A stretch of DNA of 64,000 bases from Marthasterias glacialis (taxonomy: Eukaryota; Echinodermata; Asteroidea; Forcipulatida; Asteriidae), in the NCBI GenBank assembly GCA_911728455.2, contig OU452225.1, positions 6,670,106-6,734,105 on the forward strand, read 5' to 3'. This document shows, piece after piece, positions 1-14,100 of the stretch (position 1 is its first letter; every line of letters begins with the position of its first letter). Under the pieces are notes generated by a model that was not told the origin of the DNA, did not search any database, and saw only the letters and a list, made by a program, of their open reading frames with translations. Made by a program: the position numbers and the translations under genes.

Positions 1-212
1 ATCAAAGTAAATAGGCATGCATTACAGACAATGGGATTGGTGATGACCAATCTGAGTTAAACAGTTTGGACAAAGGGAAAGCCAATGTTGGACATTACAA
101 AAGGGGGATTACCAAACCAAATTAAAAAGAGCAATCTAAAAAACAAAAATTTTACACAAAGCAGAGAGGATCTCAAAAAGAGAGCTTCAGAAGTCAATCT
201 GGTCTGTTCTTG

Positions 213-545
213 TAGCGTACCTTGACCGAGCGGTTTAGTGCATCGGACTCAAGTCCTGGTGGCTAAGTCATCAGTATGTGGGTTCGAATCCCGGTCATGA
301 CACTTGTGTCCTTGAACAAGACACTTGACTATAATTGCTTCAAGGGGCAGTTATGTTCGTCTCGCGACAGATTCATTTACCCTTCCCTGTTCTTAGCTGT
401 GTTATGAAGAGACTAGCGTTTATATTTCATGTCTTGTTTCCGTGGATTGGGGCAGGTTTCTATCCCTTCAAAAAGTAGCCCACACCTCGAGTGGCCTTTG
501 GGCCTTGTGATGGGCGAATTCCATAAAACCAAAATAATAATAAAA
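213..545 (+). repeat. tRNA-derived SINE, family B, copy 1
   Basis: A tRNA-like head (A-box-like GACCGAGCGG, anticodon-loop ACTCAAG, B box GGGTTCGAATC) is followed by a body starting CACTTGTGTCCTTGAACAAG and an A/T-rich (AATAAT) tail. The head resembles tRNA-Leu(CAA). A second copy lies at 59,471-59,775 on the minus strand and shares both head and body, so this is a repeat and not a tRNA gene. The first part of the body also matches SINE family A. Confidence 0.8.
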
Positions 546-962
546 AAGTTTTGAATGCTTGTGGTTTTTCTCCCTCGGACTGTTTCTGGTCTCCATTCTG
601 AATTCCTGAGTTTTTCTAATTATTTTTTTTATATCTGACTGATGTCTCTGTTATGTGGTGATGGCCTGCTATGGCCTGCTGTACTTTTCCAGGTTTTCAT
701 AGCTTTTGTTACAGTAGACACGGAGAGCAGTGCATTAGAGTGGTTTGCAACATGAGAGGTACCAGAAACGAGAGATCCATCATGCTCCAGATGCCGTGTT
801 TTCAAAAAGGAATATCAAATTAAAGATGGTTACACATGGTGTGCGACCTTTTTTTCTGTCAGTAGGGGATGAGTTGACGCAACTCTCTTATTACAAGAGT
901 GAAGCCACTAAAAGTAACCTGATGATATTCGCCATGGGACATCCATGATAGTAGATGTTAAT

Positions 963-1655
963 TTTTCAATTCAATTCAATTCAATTCAATTGAAGGATTT
1001 TATTATCAATTCGTCGCAGCCCAAGGGCTGAATTGCAAAAGATTTACAAAGAAAAATTAAAACAAAACATTCAGAAAAACTTTATGCAATGAACAACATT
1101 ACAATACTTCGCCAACAGAAAAGATTAACAAAATAATGCCAAGATCAAAATGTCAAATGAAACAGCAATGTGGGAAAAAGGCTCAAAAAGAAGCTTAAAA
1201 ACCAATTAAATAATATAGCAACAATCTCTTAGACGAACTTCTGGTTTAAACTATGAGACAAAACGAACCCTTGAATTTGTTCCCGTCCTGCATGCTCCAC
1301 CCTCAGTCGCCCTCATTTATTTTTTGTTTTGTTTATTAATTTATTTAATTTGTTTATTAATTAATTTGTTTATTTATTTACTTATTTGTTTTTTTCTATT
1401 TACTTATTTACTATTTACCTCTTGCTTATTTGCTTGCTTGCTCGCTCACAAACTCGATTTATTTATTTATGTATGTATGTATTTATTTATTTAGTTGTTT
1501 ATTTTTTTTATTTATTTAGTTATTTATTTATTTATGTATTTATTATTTACGCTCCATTTATCTTAAAACTTGCTGTTATTTCCTCTGCTTTTATTGTTTT
1601 GTTCAGTCTTTGTCTTGGTCGAATAAATAATAATAATAATAATAATAATAAAAAC
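963..1655. repeat. Simple-sequence block: (TTCAA)n, (TTTA)n-rich and (AAT)n
   Basis: The block begins with a (TTCAA)n run near 966-990. Its sequence resembles the (TTCAA)n ...TTTTATTTGG... junction at 18,509-18,540, as expected for the reverse-complement tail of a retroelement. A TTTA/TTTG-rich tract follows (about 1,318-1,550), then (AAT)n at about 1,625-1,651. Open frames here are low-complexity Phe/Tyr/Leu or Asn runs and are not genes. Confidence 0.75.
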
Positions 1656-1784
1656 AAAGTTTGCAGAAATTAAAGCAGTCATTTGTTTTTGTACATCATT
1701 TCAGGGTCCAGTATTTGCATTGAGCATTCTTACTACATGTAGGTGGGGCAGAGCACTTTTCCGGTAGTGTTCTGTTCTGTTCTG

Positions 1785-1985
1785 TTTCCATCGGGGATAA
1801 AGAATAATATTTGTAATTTTTACCCATAAATCGATGTGTATATATACTCAGTACTTTCCCCGAGTCCTGTGAAAAAAAAATTCACAGGCATTTTCCTCAG
1901 GTGGGATTCGAACCCACGACCTCTGCCATTCTGGAGCAGATGTCTATACCAACTAGACTACCGAGACTGCCTGGTAGCTAGAGGC
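1785..1985 (-). repeat. tRNA-derived SINE, family C, copy 1
   Basis: On the minus strand a tRNA-like head (GTAGTCTAGTTGGTATAGAC, B box GGTTCGAATCC) is followed by a body containing CCTGTGAATTTTTTTTTCAC and CGGGGAAAGTACTGAG, then an ATCGATTTATGGG tail segment. The same head and body recur at 6,955-7,140, so it is a SINE. It lies in an intron or 3' region of the netrin-G-like gene, 25 bp beyond the EGF-exon donor. Confidence 0.75.
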
Positions 1986-2009
1986 AGTACGAATCCTATT
2001 CGGACATAC

Positions 2010-2159
2010 CTGCATATCCGTTATCACAGCTGCATTTGTATCCAGCGGCTGTTTCTTCCGGTATGCATCTCCCGTTCATGCAGGGGCTGGGGGTGCAGGC
2101 TCGTGGGTCGGCTGCATTGGCCGGCTGGGTGGAGTTGTTCGTTTCTTGAGTTGGAGATT
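2010..2159 (-). CDS. Netrin-G-like gene: linker + EGF exon
   Basis: The acceptor is TTATCTCTTCTACAG and the donor is GCAG|GTATGT. Read in the phase left by the laminin-EGF exon, it encodes an acidic, Ser/Thr/Asn-rich linker (SPTQETNNSTQPANAADPRA) followed by CTPSPCMNGRC and CSCDNGYAG. That is cysteines 1-5 of an EGF module, so the sixth must come from the next exon (minus strand, below 2,010). No convincing continuation is visible down to position 1. Confidence 0.75.
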
Positions 2160-5100
2160 CTGTAGAAGAGATAAAAAGGTTGTTGATGGATTGCTATTTT
2201 TTATTTCACTTAACTTGTATTAATTTTAGGGTGAACAAAGACAAATTTACTGGGGAGGGATTTGAACCTGAAGTTCTACTAACTGAGTTATCCAGACCTA
2301 TATCCAGACCGATTTCCCTATATTAACTGTATTAATGTTAGGCATTTGTTTATTTCTCTACTGCAAATGCAAAAAGGTTCAAAACAATAAGGTACAAATT
2401 TTTGAAGTTTATTTAAGATTTTTGTTTTTTTTATGGCAAAAGCCAAGAGCCATTCATTTGTGATGCTGCAAGCCAAAACCAAGCACTTCTCGGAAATAGT
2501 GAAATAGCATTAAAAGTGAGAACAACCAAAACATCACCCATGATATGAATGTGATGTGATATGTCTTTTAGCATTCTGTATGTTAAGTGTTACATATTTG
2601 CAAGCTCTCTCTCTCATCTATTTCAATCAATTTTGGGGTGAACACAGAAAATTGACTGGAGCAGGATTTGAACCTGTGACCACCGACTATACCTACCGAC
2701 ACTCCACCAACTGAGCTATCCAACCCTGATGTTGGCTGTCTCCCTATTTTGTCAATATCTTTGTTCGGGGATCTATTTGATGAACATAAAACCCAGTTTT
2801 GTTTTTTTGCAGGAAGAGACTAGTTTCGGCATGGAGCGTCACAATTCTCAGTCTCGCAACAAATCAATAAATACTCTGCATTTCACAAGACTCACATGTA
2901 CCAATTGGTCAAATATAGTTACAACTGTATGAAGACATTTTTAATTATTACAAAATAAATTGTATTGCTGATGACATCTCAAATCTCTTTTTGAATAATA
3001 ATTTCAATGTAAAGTCTACATGTACATATACAAATATGTATGAACTGCATGAAAATAACCAGTAAAAACAGTCATATCTGGCACAAAATAAATTTGTGTA
3101 GGTGGCTTTGTTTAACGTCGGCATTATTAAATGGAACTAAAAAAACATCTGGGGTTTTCACCACATATGCACCCAGCTCTGTGTTTCTAGGAAAATGTCA
3201 AACCGTGACGTAAATTATATTTTCAAAGTTCAGGCAAGGACACATTTTTTCAATTTTTTTTCTTCCATTTTTTTTAACCATTTTGTGTATGTGCTTTACA
3301 AAATGTACGTGGGGTACATTTTTGTGTTATTTCATTTTGTTTCTATTGGAACATTTCAAGGGCACCAAGGCAATGACCAGGGGCATGGAGGCGATTGCCT
3401 CCATTAAGTTTCACCTATGACCAATGGTAATTATTTAATCAATGTTTCATTACACCTCGTTAAAGAAAAACCAATAACAAACTAATTACTCAACTCCGGA
3501 CCTGCAATCAGTTTGCAAAATTAATTTAGGGTGTAATCAGAAAATGATAAACCAAGCAGGTTGGAGTCTGTTTTCTGTTCCAGCCTTGGGTACCTGTTAT
3601 TACATTGCTTTAATTTGAATTAGTGCAAAAGTGTAGCGCTATGTGTCAACATTTTTAATAATTGTTACTTTTTTTTGTATCCATCCATTTAAAACTTATT
3701 CACAAAATACTTAAAGCCCCAGCTCAATTTTGGTAAGAAGAAAAACATAAATGTTCACAGATTTATATATGGTATAAAGATAATGACGGTAGAAAAGTTT
3801 CCTTGAAACCTTTCTGCTTGAAGTGTTATCGTTTTTAAATAATAAATGAAATAAGATTCAAAATTAGTTTTCGTCTCAGTGAGATGAAAACTGGGGTTTT
3901 GAAAATTATATGCCTATAGGAATGTGCACAAAAGTGCTGAATGCATTTTTACCGTTTTCTCGCAAAAGAAACAACAAAAAAAGCTGACATTTTCACAGGT
4001 TGGTTTTATTACATACATCTTGATCTGTGCAAAGAATGGAAGCATTTACAGTCAGTTTACCAATATTGAGCTGGGGCTTTATTTAAGGAGGTGATACTTA
4101 TGTGCAATAACTTATAATTTTCAAAACCCCATTTCTTTTCTTTGAGAAAATATGCCAGATTATTTAGGCAGTTCTGGTCCTTGCTCTATGAGCAGATGCA
4201 GTATTGACCCCTTTGCACGCCACATGCGGCGACTGACATGCATTGCAGGCCTGATACTTCAAGAGGCAATTGCCTATGTTGCCCCTGGTCATTGCCTTGG
4301 TGCCCTTAAAATGTTCCAATAGAAATTGACAATTTCCTCATAGAGGTGCCCTTTTCAATAAGAAAATGCCTTGGTGCCCTAGCCCTTTTAAGAATGAAGC
4401 AATCAGGCCTAATTTTACACAGATAAAAACCAAAGTACCAATTTCTAAGTCTTTTTATTTGTTCTTCCAACTTTGCCCAAATTTTCGCCACTGTTTTGCC
4501 CAAATTTAGGGGGGAGGGTGGGGCAGTTGCGTAAGTCTTTTTCCATAGGTGCCGTAAAAAGTCAGACTTCGGAATTTGTCTTCAGTTTAAAAGGTTTGTA
4601 CAACACCAAAGTAGTAAATTCCAAAACCTGGGGGAAAATGTCAAACTCATTTAAATCACATTATAAGCTTTTTTTAAATGAGAAAGAATTTTTTTTTCTG
4701 CGTTGTAAGAAATCACCCACATCTTATTTAGGCCTACACTTTATTTGATTGGTGAAGTAAAACACAGGTAACAATGGATTCAGACTACACCACGACTCAA
4801 ATTTAGAGCAACAACACAAGGGAAAGACATTTCTGACAGGAATAAAGTTTTAAAAACCACACTTTCTTTCTCTGTTCATAATCAGAACTGTTTCAAATAC
4901 ATGTACAATGTACATGTATGTGATGAAGGCACTTTATTTTTACCTGCAAATTTCTACACGTAATGTTTTTCATCCCAGTGGGCCGAATTCGTTGTGCTTG
5001 CTTAACAGACCAAAAACTCACTAACATGTACTTTCCCACGCTAAGTGTTTTTTTTCTTCTTTTTTTCCCCCGTTTTTTAATGGACACTGTACTGGTTTCA

Positions 5101-8100
5101 TTGCCAAAATGTTTTATGTAAAAAAATAATTAAACAATAAAAAATACCTCCCATTGTATGAATTTACCTTTTTTTTCTTCTTTTTTTTCATTTCTAGAAG
5201 GTTCTGTTTAACAACACAAAAATATTTTCCTGTATCGCATTTTAATACATAGTGATTGATACACGATTTTCTTGAAAATTGTGATGATCCCTTTATATTA
5301 CCGGGGGTCAGGGGTTAAAATCCCATCCGAGTAGTATAGTCTGGTTTTGGGTTTTTTTTTTCCATAGGACTTGGGAAAACACATTGGTAGAGGGGGAAAA
5401 ACAAAAATATTAAGTTTTTTCTTTGGAATCCTTTGGAATTATTTCATGACTTGATATTTTGAAATTTTCGTTTCATTGAGAGGAACAATTCTAATCGTAA
5501 AGTCACACAAATCATCATAATTTTTAAAGTTTCTGACAAGTTGGTCAATGTGGAATACTGATGAGGCTTTGATGTTGAGCAGAGATGAGAGTGGGATGTA
5601 AAATGAAAAATCCACAAAACACTGGTGCAGGGTTTGGTGGATACCGACCACGCCATAACCTGTATCAATGGCAGCATTCTCTGCTTAAATGTAGAAGGGG
5701 CAAGCACCTTTTTTGGTGTAGTCAAAATACAGTACATGTATTGTGTTAAGGCATTACAAGGGCCTGGATGAATTATGACATTTAAAAAAATAAAAACAAA
5801 ATTCCACCATACTTATTTTGTAAAATCCGGAAATCCCGAGGAATCTCATCCCTGGTTGAGTTTAAACAAGCTGTTAACAATTACCTGTAGCATCACATGT
5901 TTACAAGAGAGCCACAGAGCCTAGACTTCCTGCAGGCACAATTTGTGCACAGCTCAATAGAGAAAACATAAACTCTATCATTTTATGGAGATTGCACTGA
6001 TGTTCACCTACAGTTATTAATTATATCAATTCTTGATTTTATGAGGAAATCACAGTACAAAATGTAAAACTTCTCATGTGATCAGTACATCTTGTCTGCC
6101 ACACATTGCTCCGGAATGCACAATATTACTCTTTTTTGTTGTATTTATAAAAAAGGTGAGTACATTGTATGTCTACAGGATTCCTGGCAAATTTTCCTTG
6201 GGCTATATAGGGTCCTAAAATCTTATTGAAAATTTTAAAGCTTTATTTCGGTTTCAAGCTTTGTTTTTCTCAAGTTTTAAATCTTTGTTTTTTTTCTGAA
6301 GAAAATTGTTTACACATTGGCTTTTTAAAATTTATTTTCAAAATTCTAACAATAGCTTAATTTATGATTACCTCTTTATGTAACACCAAATCCCTTTGTG
6401 AATTTGCATACTATAGGCCTACATGTACGTCAGTTTTCTGTGACATCATGCTATTGATTACTGGCAGTATGTACATACGTTACCACGCATTTCTGCTGGT
6501 ATGAATGGAATACAATATTACACTGCAAATTCTAATAAAACTAGGAATATAAAAAACACTGCTGGTTAATGATAACGTTGTACAAACTGAATATTGCAGT
6601 CATTTCAGGGCTTATATTATTGTGCATTTTCTGTTGTTGTGACAAAGATAAATTAAAGTAGGATTTAAAGGTCTGATTGTCCACAGTTTGCGGTTTGTGA
6701 TGAACAACAAAACCTACTACATGTATGTACGCGTACAGTATGATAAATTTTAAACTCAAACCTTTATTAGATGTAGTAATCGCATCGACAATAAAGAATA
6801 TTTTTTTGGTTTTACCATACACCGATGTGTGATAAGCACTGTATACACATCAGTGCTTTCCTGAGTTCTGCATGCTTGGTGGTCTTGTAGTTAAGATATC
6901 TACTCTAGGATGCAGGGTCTTGGGTTCGAATCCCAACTGACTGAGTAGTATGAACTGAATTTACAGTATTATTTGTAATTTTTATCCATACATCGATGTG
7001 TGTTAAGCACTGTACACTCGGTACTTTCCCCGAGTCCTGTGAAAAAAATTCACAGGCATTTTTCCTTTGGTGGGATTCGAACCCACGACCCCCACCGCTC
7101 AAGAGCAGATGTCTTACCAACTGGACTACTGGGGGTCGTGGGTTCGAATTTCGTGGGTTCGACTTCTGCTTTGATTTGGTAAAGCAAACAAAACAACTGT
7201 GCAAATCATTCGAAAGGTAATTTCATCCTCTACATAATAATCCAAACTTGTAACACAAGAAAATAATCACAACGAAAGTTATCTAAGGATTTCTATGCAC
7301 AGTAGGAAATCTTGTGAATTTCCATGGCACGTTCAAGGAGTAAATGACGCAATGCTTAATTGTGTGCAAGACAGGGGTTAACTTACTGTTCACAGTTTAT
7401 GCTTGGTACAGGTGTATGAAATTATTAGGAATAGGGCCTAACATGGTATTGGATGTTGACTGCTTTATGTTCCAACACACCTACATGTTCTGACAACCCT
7501 ATGTTCCGACAACCCTATGTTCTGACAACCCTATGTTCTGACAACCCTATGTTCTGACAACCATATTATGTTCTGACAACCCTATGTTCTGATAACCATG
7601 TTCTGATACCCCTCGTGATCTACATGCTAGCGTTAGGGTTAGGGAAATACATTCAGGGTGTCAAAATCAGGGTGTCAGAACATGGGGGTGTTGGAACATA
7701 CGTTTGTTACCAGACTGGACCTTTGATCTGTGGTTGTTCTATTTAATTAATTTGTTTTATACTTGGGAATATTTATTGTCAGTTTTTAATCTAAAATGTA
7801 CTTGGTTAATTGGACGGGTATCAATTATCCAGAGAAATACATTAGATACCTGAAGTGCAGCTGTTCAAAGAGCAAATTACAATTGACAGGCCTTGCACTT
7901 AAGCTTTTTGTAAAGTAGCCCAAGGAGTTAGTAAACTGTGCATTTTACTTGCCCCCAGGAAATTTGTGTTGCCCAAATTTTAAATATGAATTGTCACACA
8001 TGTAAATGTATCTTCCTGAAACTAATGGTAGCAATCACAACCAGTTTATAGTGGTCAAATGAAGTTACATTACATATCAAAAATAAATTAACACATTTCT

Positions 8101-11100
8101 AAAATGTATTATTCACATCTGAAAAGGAAGACGTATGATATGAGCATTATAAACAAGTAAGTTGCACAGTTTTTAGTAGCCCACAGGGCAAGTTGAGAAG
8201 TGGTGTTCATTAGCACATAAGTTTTTACTAGACAATGTACACCATGCAGGCTAGTGCTAAGCATGAGCCCTGATTGAGTATATTATGTACCGTACTTATC
8301 TTCTTTGTGTTTAAATCTCTCATGAACAGTACCCCTACATGTACTGATGATTCGCTTAAACCTTACAATCCTTCTCGCCAACTCCATTCTGAAAATTTAA
8401 ACCTCCTCGTTAAGCCTAAATCTAATCCTCCATGGTGTGATAGGTCTTTTTCTCATGCGGCTATATGCAATAAATTATAAATTACCGTCATGTCAAATCA
8501 TTGGTTTCTTTCATCCAATTTAAGAAAAACCTAAAACTCACCTTTTTCATGAAATGTTTACGCCTAAGATGTTTTGGTTTTTTCCCCCCTGCTGTATCCT
8601 TGTATTTTGTATTTTTATCTAGTTTTTTCTTACGTATCAGCACCATACTTTTGGTGGATTTGTGCGTCTCACATGTTTTCAGTATTACTAAAAAAATTAT
8701 TATTTACATTGCCCTTTCTTTGTGTTCCTGAAGTGTGTCATGTTTGGAGACTTCTACATCATTTGATTGATTTATTTATACCTAAAGAGAAGTGCATTTA
8801 TAATTTTATACGCACGTAGGAACCTCACCTCAAATTATATGAACAATGTGTTCAGGTATGTTATTATTTATATGATTGCATGCCTCATTATATGAATATT
8901 TTTTATGTAATATAAATAATACTGTACTTTTATTGGCAGGATGAACCTTTTGGTTACACAAAAATTATACTCTCCACATTTTCATGTTTGTTTTCATTTT
9001 GTATTTATTTACTGTATATTTTATGGTTTTACTTGTTCCTGGGGTCATTGTACTCTGTACATTAATTAACTGTGGCTTGCGGAGACTAATAAAACAACCA
9101 TAAATAATAACAATAAAGCTATCACTTAATTATTTACAATTCATCTATCAGACTGGCAATTTTGAGATTGAATAAATTTAAGAAACTGACTGGCAAACAA
9201 TGCTTTTGTTGTATCTTTCAGTTGTCTATAGCCGTGTTCGCATTGGATTAATAATAATATTCAACAGAGACCATGGGTGACTTCCAGTGGGAAAATCTTA
9301 CCGGTGTCCGCACTTGTGGATTATTTGACGCGAGTAAACTAACCGAGACGATGGTGCCACCATGGAGATTTTCTACCTCCATGGTGAAACAAACCGACTG
9401 AGGCGTCAGCGTGGACTACATGAGCTGCGTCCCGCGTCGTTTTTACCGTAGCGCGACCAACTAACTGTAAACCAGCCTTTGCGCTTGCGAACCAGATGTG
9501 GTATTTTACTGACTGGATTTACTGGGACGATGCATCTGCATTGGACTTTTTGGCTCAGTTAGTTTGACCAGCTGGGCTCGATTTCACAAAGAGCTAAGAT
9601 TGATCTTAACTGTGAATCACTCTTAATTGCTAAGCAAAGTGTGATGTCACAATACAAATCACTATGGTAATACTGACAACTCATCTTAAGATGAATCTTA
9701 GTGCTTTGTGAAATTGACCCCCCTGGCAGAAAGAGGCCGGTTAAACTTTCCATTGGACTCGGTTAAGTTACCTGGGTGAAATTTTCTTGGGCTTTACACA
9801 CTGGACTTAAAAATGGTCAAGTTACCCATTTGCTCGGTTAGTAATCCCCAAAAATAGTCCAATGCGAACACCGCTTTAACCATGGAGGAAATAAGCTGCA
9901 AAGAATACTTGAGTGCTAAAGTAATGGCTAAAATGCGGTATCCAGCTGTCACTTTATACCCATGGAATTTAAGTAAACTATGATCCTTACCTATCTAGAA
10001 GGGTTGAAGAATATATCCAGCTAGGAACAGGCACTTTGAACAATTACAAAGTGTCAAAATCATAAAATTAAGCCAATTTCACATCTACATTTGGCTTGAC
10101 AATGCTATACTCGCTAAACGCCAGTTTAATTCGTTTGGGCATGAATGCGCAAAAGTTCCAGCCGCGTGACAATGAAATGTCCGCTTGATTTTTCTTTTTT
10201 TAAGGTCAATAATTACCGTTTTTGCTACCAATTCATTGAGAGGAATATTATAGAAGGGGAATAAAGCCCAACAACCATTAAAAAGTCTTTAAAAATCCCT
10301 TAGAAAGTGGCAGCCGGATATGGAAACTTTTCCAGTTGGGAAAAATTGCAAGAAATAATCATGACCAAGAAGTGTATACCTGCAACTGTAGTATTCTGTG
10401 GCTTCACCAAAATAGGAAGTTGCATAAAAACAATCAACATCAGCGCAAAAGAGGCACACCATTTCCATACTGTCCGTCTCTCCATCGTAATTGTGAAGAA
10501 TCGTTCTCTACTCCTCAAAGGACCAGAGGAATCGTCCAGAATAGTTAAATTGTCTGGGTTGCTCACACAGATTTCAAGAAACCAAATAATCCACTGATCC
10601 CATCGAATCCCGAATTCAAGATTGCCGTCGGTCACTTTCAGAGACAGGTCAAGAGCCAAGTTGACCAACTCGGGTTAGCAGCGGACTGTCAAGAACTTGA
10701 CAGTGCCGACCACAAATTCCTGTGCAATGACTGGATGTAAGCTCAATTTTGTTGACAAACTTTGTCCTGTTTTGGTGGATTGTACCTTCCCAGTACCAGT
10801 TCTCTATATACAGCAGCAATATGGTACCACCACAGTCAAGTTTCCTCCTTTGCACAAAGGCCTTCCCAAACCTTTTGTAAAAAGGTACCTTAGAGTCCTG
10901 TACTTGCCTAACTGCAATGTCATACATGTACTTTACTTGATCAACTACATGCATCAATTTACAGCACTCCATTGACATTCCTATGATGCTGGTTGTTTTT
11001 CAGCCTGTTGAACACCAACAAAAAGTAATCCTTTCTTATGCTAATTGCGTGACGTTTATGAAAGCATCATTTGCCAGTAAGTGTGGGGAAATTCCATGCC

Positions 11101-14100
11101 CCATCATGGGGGTGTTCCTGTGCAAGATTACTTTCAGGTGCGAGGGTGAGACAGGTTGGATATTGAAAAGAGTGCCACCATCCTTGTTTACATAGTCTTG
11201 TTTTCTGAGCGCAATTTTGTGTCTGTTTGAGCAAACTTGTTTAAAATTAAAATTTGCCTAACTTAAAAGCCACATATAGAAGGATTAAATAGATTTGTTC
11301 CCCTGTTAGCCCATTTTGGGAACTTATTCATAACATGTCAAATTGTCATAGATTTCAGTAAGAGCAGCTTATTAAATAAAATTTGCCAATATTGAAATTG
11401 AAAATTGGGATGATAAAAGCAAGATATTGGATTTTGGAACAGTAACTTAATTTCATCAGCCAGTTTTCAATAAATACAGTAAGATACAGCCAGCCTCTGA
11501 AAATGTCATCAAATTAGGGGGTCCTGTTTTGTTTTGTTTGTTTGTTTTTTATTGGGGGTGGCTTATGTTTTGTCTGGTATTTTGAGCACAATTTATATCA
11601 GCATTTATTTTGATTGCACAATCGAAATAAGCCTAATTGACCATGCAAGTCTCATGCAAATTCAAACAGAAGGGTCTGTTCAAGCGCGTGATTTTGTTTC
11701 CGTCACATGTTAAAGCAATGTGCGTAGGACCAAACGATCCCCAAAATGTTCAAATTCGCGCGAGACTACAGTCTTTATCAACTATATGAATGTAATTTAA
11801 AAAAACAAAACAAACAAACAGTGGTTTGTGGGGTCCTTATATAGAATCTTCCCGACTTTGACAGTATTAGAGATTGAATTTGTTTCCCTAGATGGTCTGT
11901 ATTGGTAGGACCTTTTCGATCAGTGAGCTTTAAAATTAAAAATAATCGTCTTTCTCTGTCTGTGTATGGTGTCTGTAATGTTGCATACAGAAAAGAAATA
12001 TACCAAAAAGTGTAAAAGATATTTTTTGTAAAGATACAACTGAAACATCTGCAGCAGTGCCCCCCCCCCCATCTGATGCCTGTGGCCCCCTGGGTGCCCC
12101 TCCCCCCATTTGAAATATGGACTTTTCAGATTAAAAATTACAAGAATAAAATCTTACATTTTTATAAGCTTTTATGTAGTAATTTCAAATGTTTTTAAAC
12201 CTTTTTAAAAATTATTTACACAATTTTGTTGTTTGTTTAATCTCAACACTCAGAAGAGCACTGAAACAGCGCTTGTTTGGGAATAATACAAACCGAAACT
12301 ACAGTTTTAATTGGCCAAAATAGCAAACCTAGGAAAAATGGTGCCCTCTCCCCCTGTGTCCCCCTAAAATTCTAGTGACGCCGCTGATCTTTGGGCATTC
12401 AGGTTTTCTCGGTGATTTTCTTGTCCTTCCTTTCGCCTCTGTGGGAACCAAAACCGGTTTGAATCCCGGACAGGAGCCTTGCCTGTGGATTGGGTTTCCA
12501 GTCCCTACCTGATTGCATGCGATTAATATCTAATTAAAACACCTGTGGGAAAATATGGGCTCCCTTATAAAATGGACAAGAAAAATTGACTGGAGCGGGA
12601 TTTGAAGCTCCTTGTTGCCAGGGATCACACCCCAAAGATATTGACAACATAGGGAGACTGCCAACATTAGGGCTGGATAGCTCAGTTGGTAGAGCGCCAG
12701 TACGTTAAACAGGTGGTCGCAGGTTCAAATCCCTCTCCAGTCAATTTTTCTTTGTTCACCCAAAAATTGATTTAAAATTTTCCCAGTCAGTTTCCCTCAT
12801 GGTTTATTGCTTGATGTTTAAATTAATGTGATATTACAAAACCCATTAAAGTAACATTCCTTGCAATGTGAAAGCATTTTTACAAAAAATTGATAAATCA
12901 GTTCATTTCCCCTTTTGAATTCTCATTGGTTTAAGTTAACATGCAAATGTTAAGGGTGACCTTACCTTTACACTCATTGGCTGTTCCAGTAGGAATTGGC
13001 AGGTAAGAACCTGGTTGCCATGGCAATGCCTGGTATCCAGCCTGACACCGCTGGCAGCTTTGTCCCTCGGTGTTATGTAAGCAGTTACACTGGACATGAT
13101 GACCTTCAGGGGAGACTAAAACACATTTGGTTCCATGACCGTTGCAGTCACAACTTCAACGAATCAAACAAAAACATATGCTACAACTTTAACAGTTTCC
13201 AGTGCCTAATGCCATGAGAATTTTGAACAGAATGTTGATAAAAGTTCTTAATTTTATAAATAATTGACCCTGCTTTAAATTTCATAATAATGGTATGGTA
13301 CATCACTGGTTTTGGCAGCAAATTATTTTACTAAAGTCCTTCAGAAAACATCCATACAACTATCATCAACACATTAATCAATATTATTTGAAAATACCCC
13401 AAAACAGTTGATGTTTTGTCAGGGATATTTTACATTATACACTTCAAATTTTAAAAATTTCAATTTTGGAACAAGTGACAAGCGGTACTTGCTTCAAGTT
13501 TCTAAGTGACACTTTGTTTTTGTTTTATTAAAGGGGCTGTGTCATCATGGTTATAGCAGGCCTGTGGCTGTGCATGGAAAGATGAACTCTCACCCAGATA
13601 CTGCACACGCGGGCGCTTGTGGTCAAATCACAAAGGGTGCCGTCTTTGTCAAACTGTGATGTGACCGCACACACGCGTAGTAACTGGGTTTTTCCATTTA
13701 CTGCTATAATCATGATGACACAGCCCCTTTAACAATAGTTTATCATACCTGTAAATGCACACACCGCAACAATCTCAAAAACACAAATAGTGCATTTTCT
13801 TTCAAATTACTTCACATCACTTAAAACTTTTCTTGAAGGTTCATACCTTAAATCAGCATCAATACTATAAATAGCATAATGCATTCTCTTTCTGTCCATC
13901 AAGTCAGGCAATCCTGTATCCTTCTCATCACTTTGTGGTCTCATCAACACCAGCCTCAAGTCCGTCACCATCAGAAAGTCCCGCAGGGACCCCTGTTTCT
14001 CCAACTCCTGGTGGAAAAATTCCAACGCCCCTCCACCACCTTCCTTGATTGCGTTAATCCTTCCCATCAAATCAAACCTAAATTCTGTTAAATTGCTCGT

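Noticed and set aside
7484-7612. CRISPR-like direct repeats
   Set aside because: 16-bp units in simple tandem without spacers, in an animal genome.
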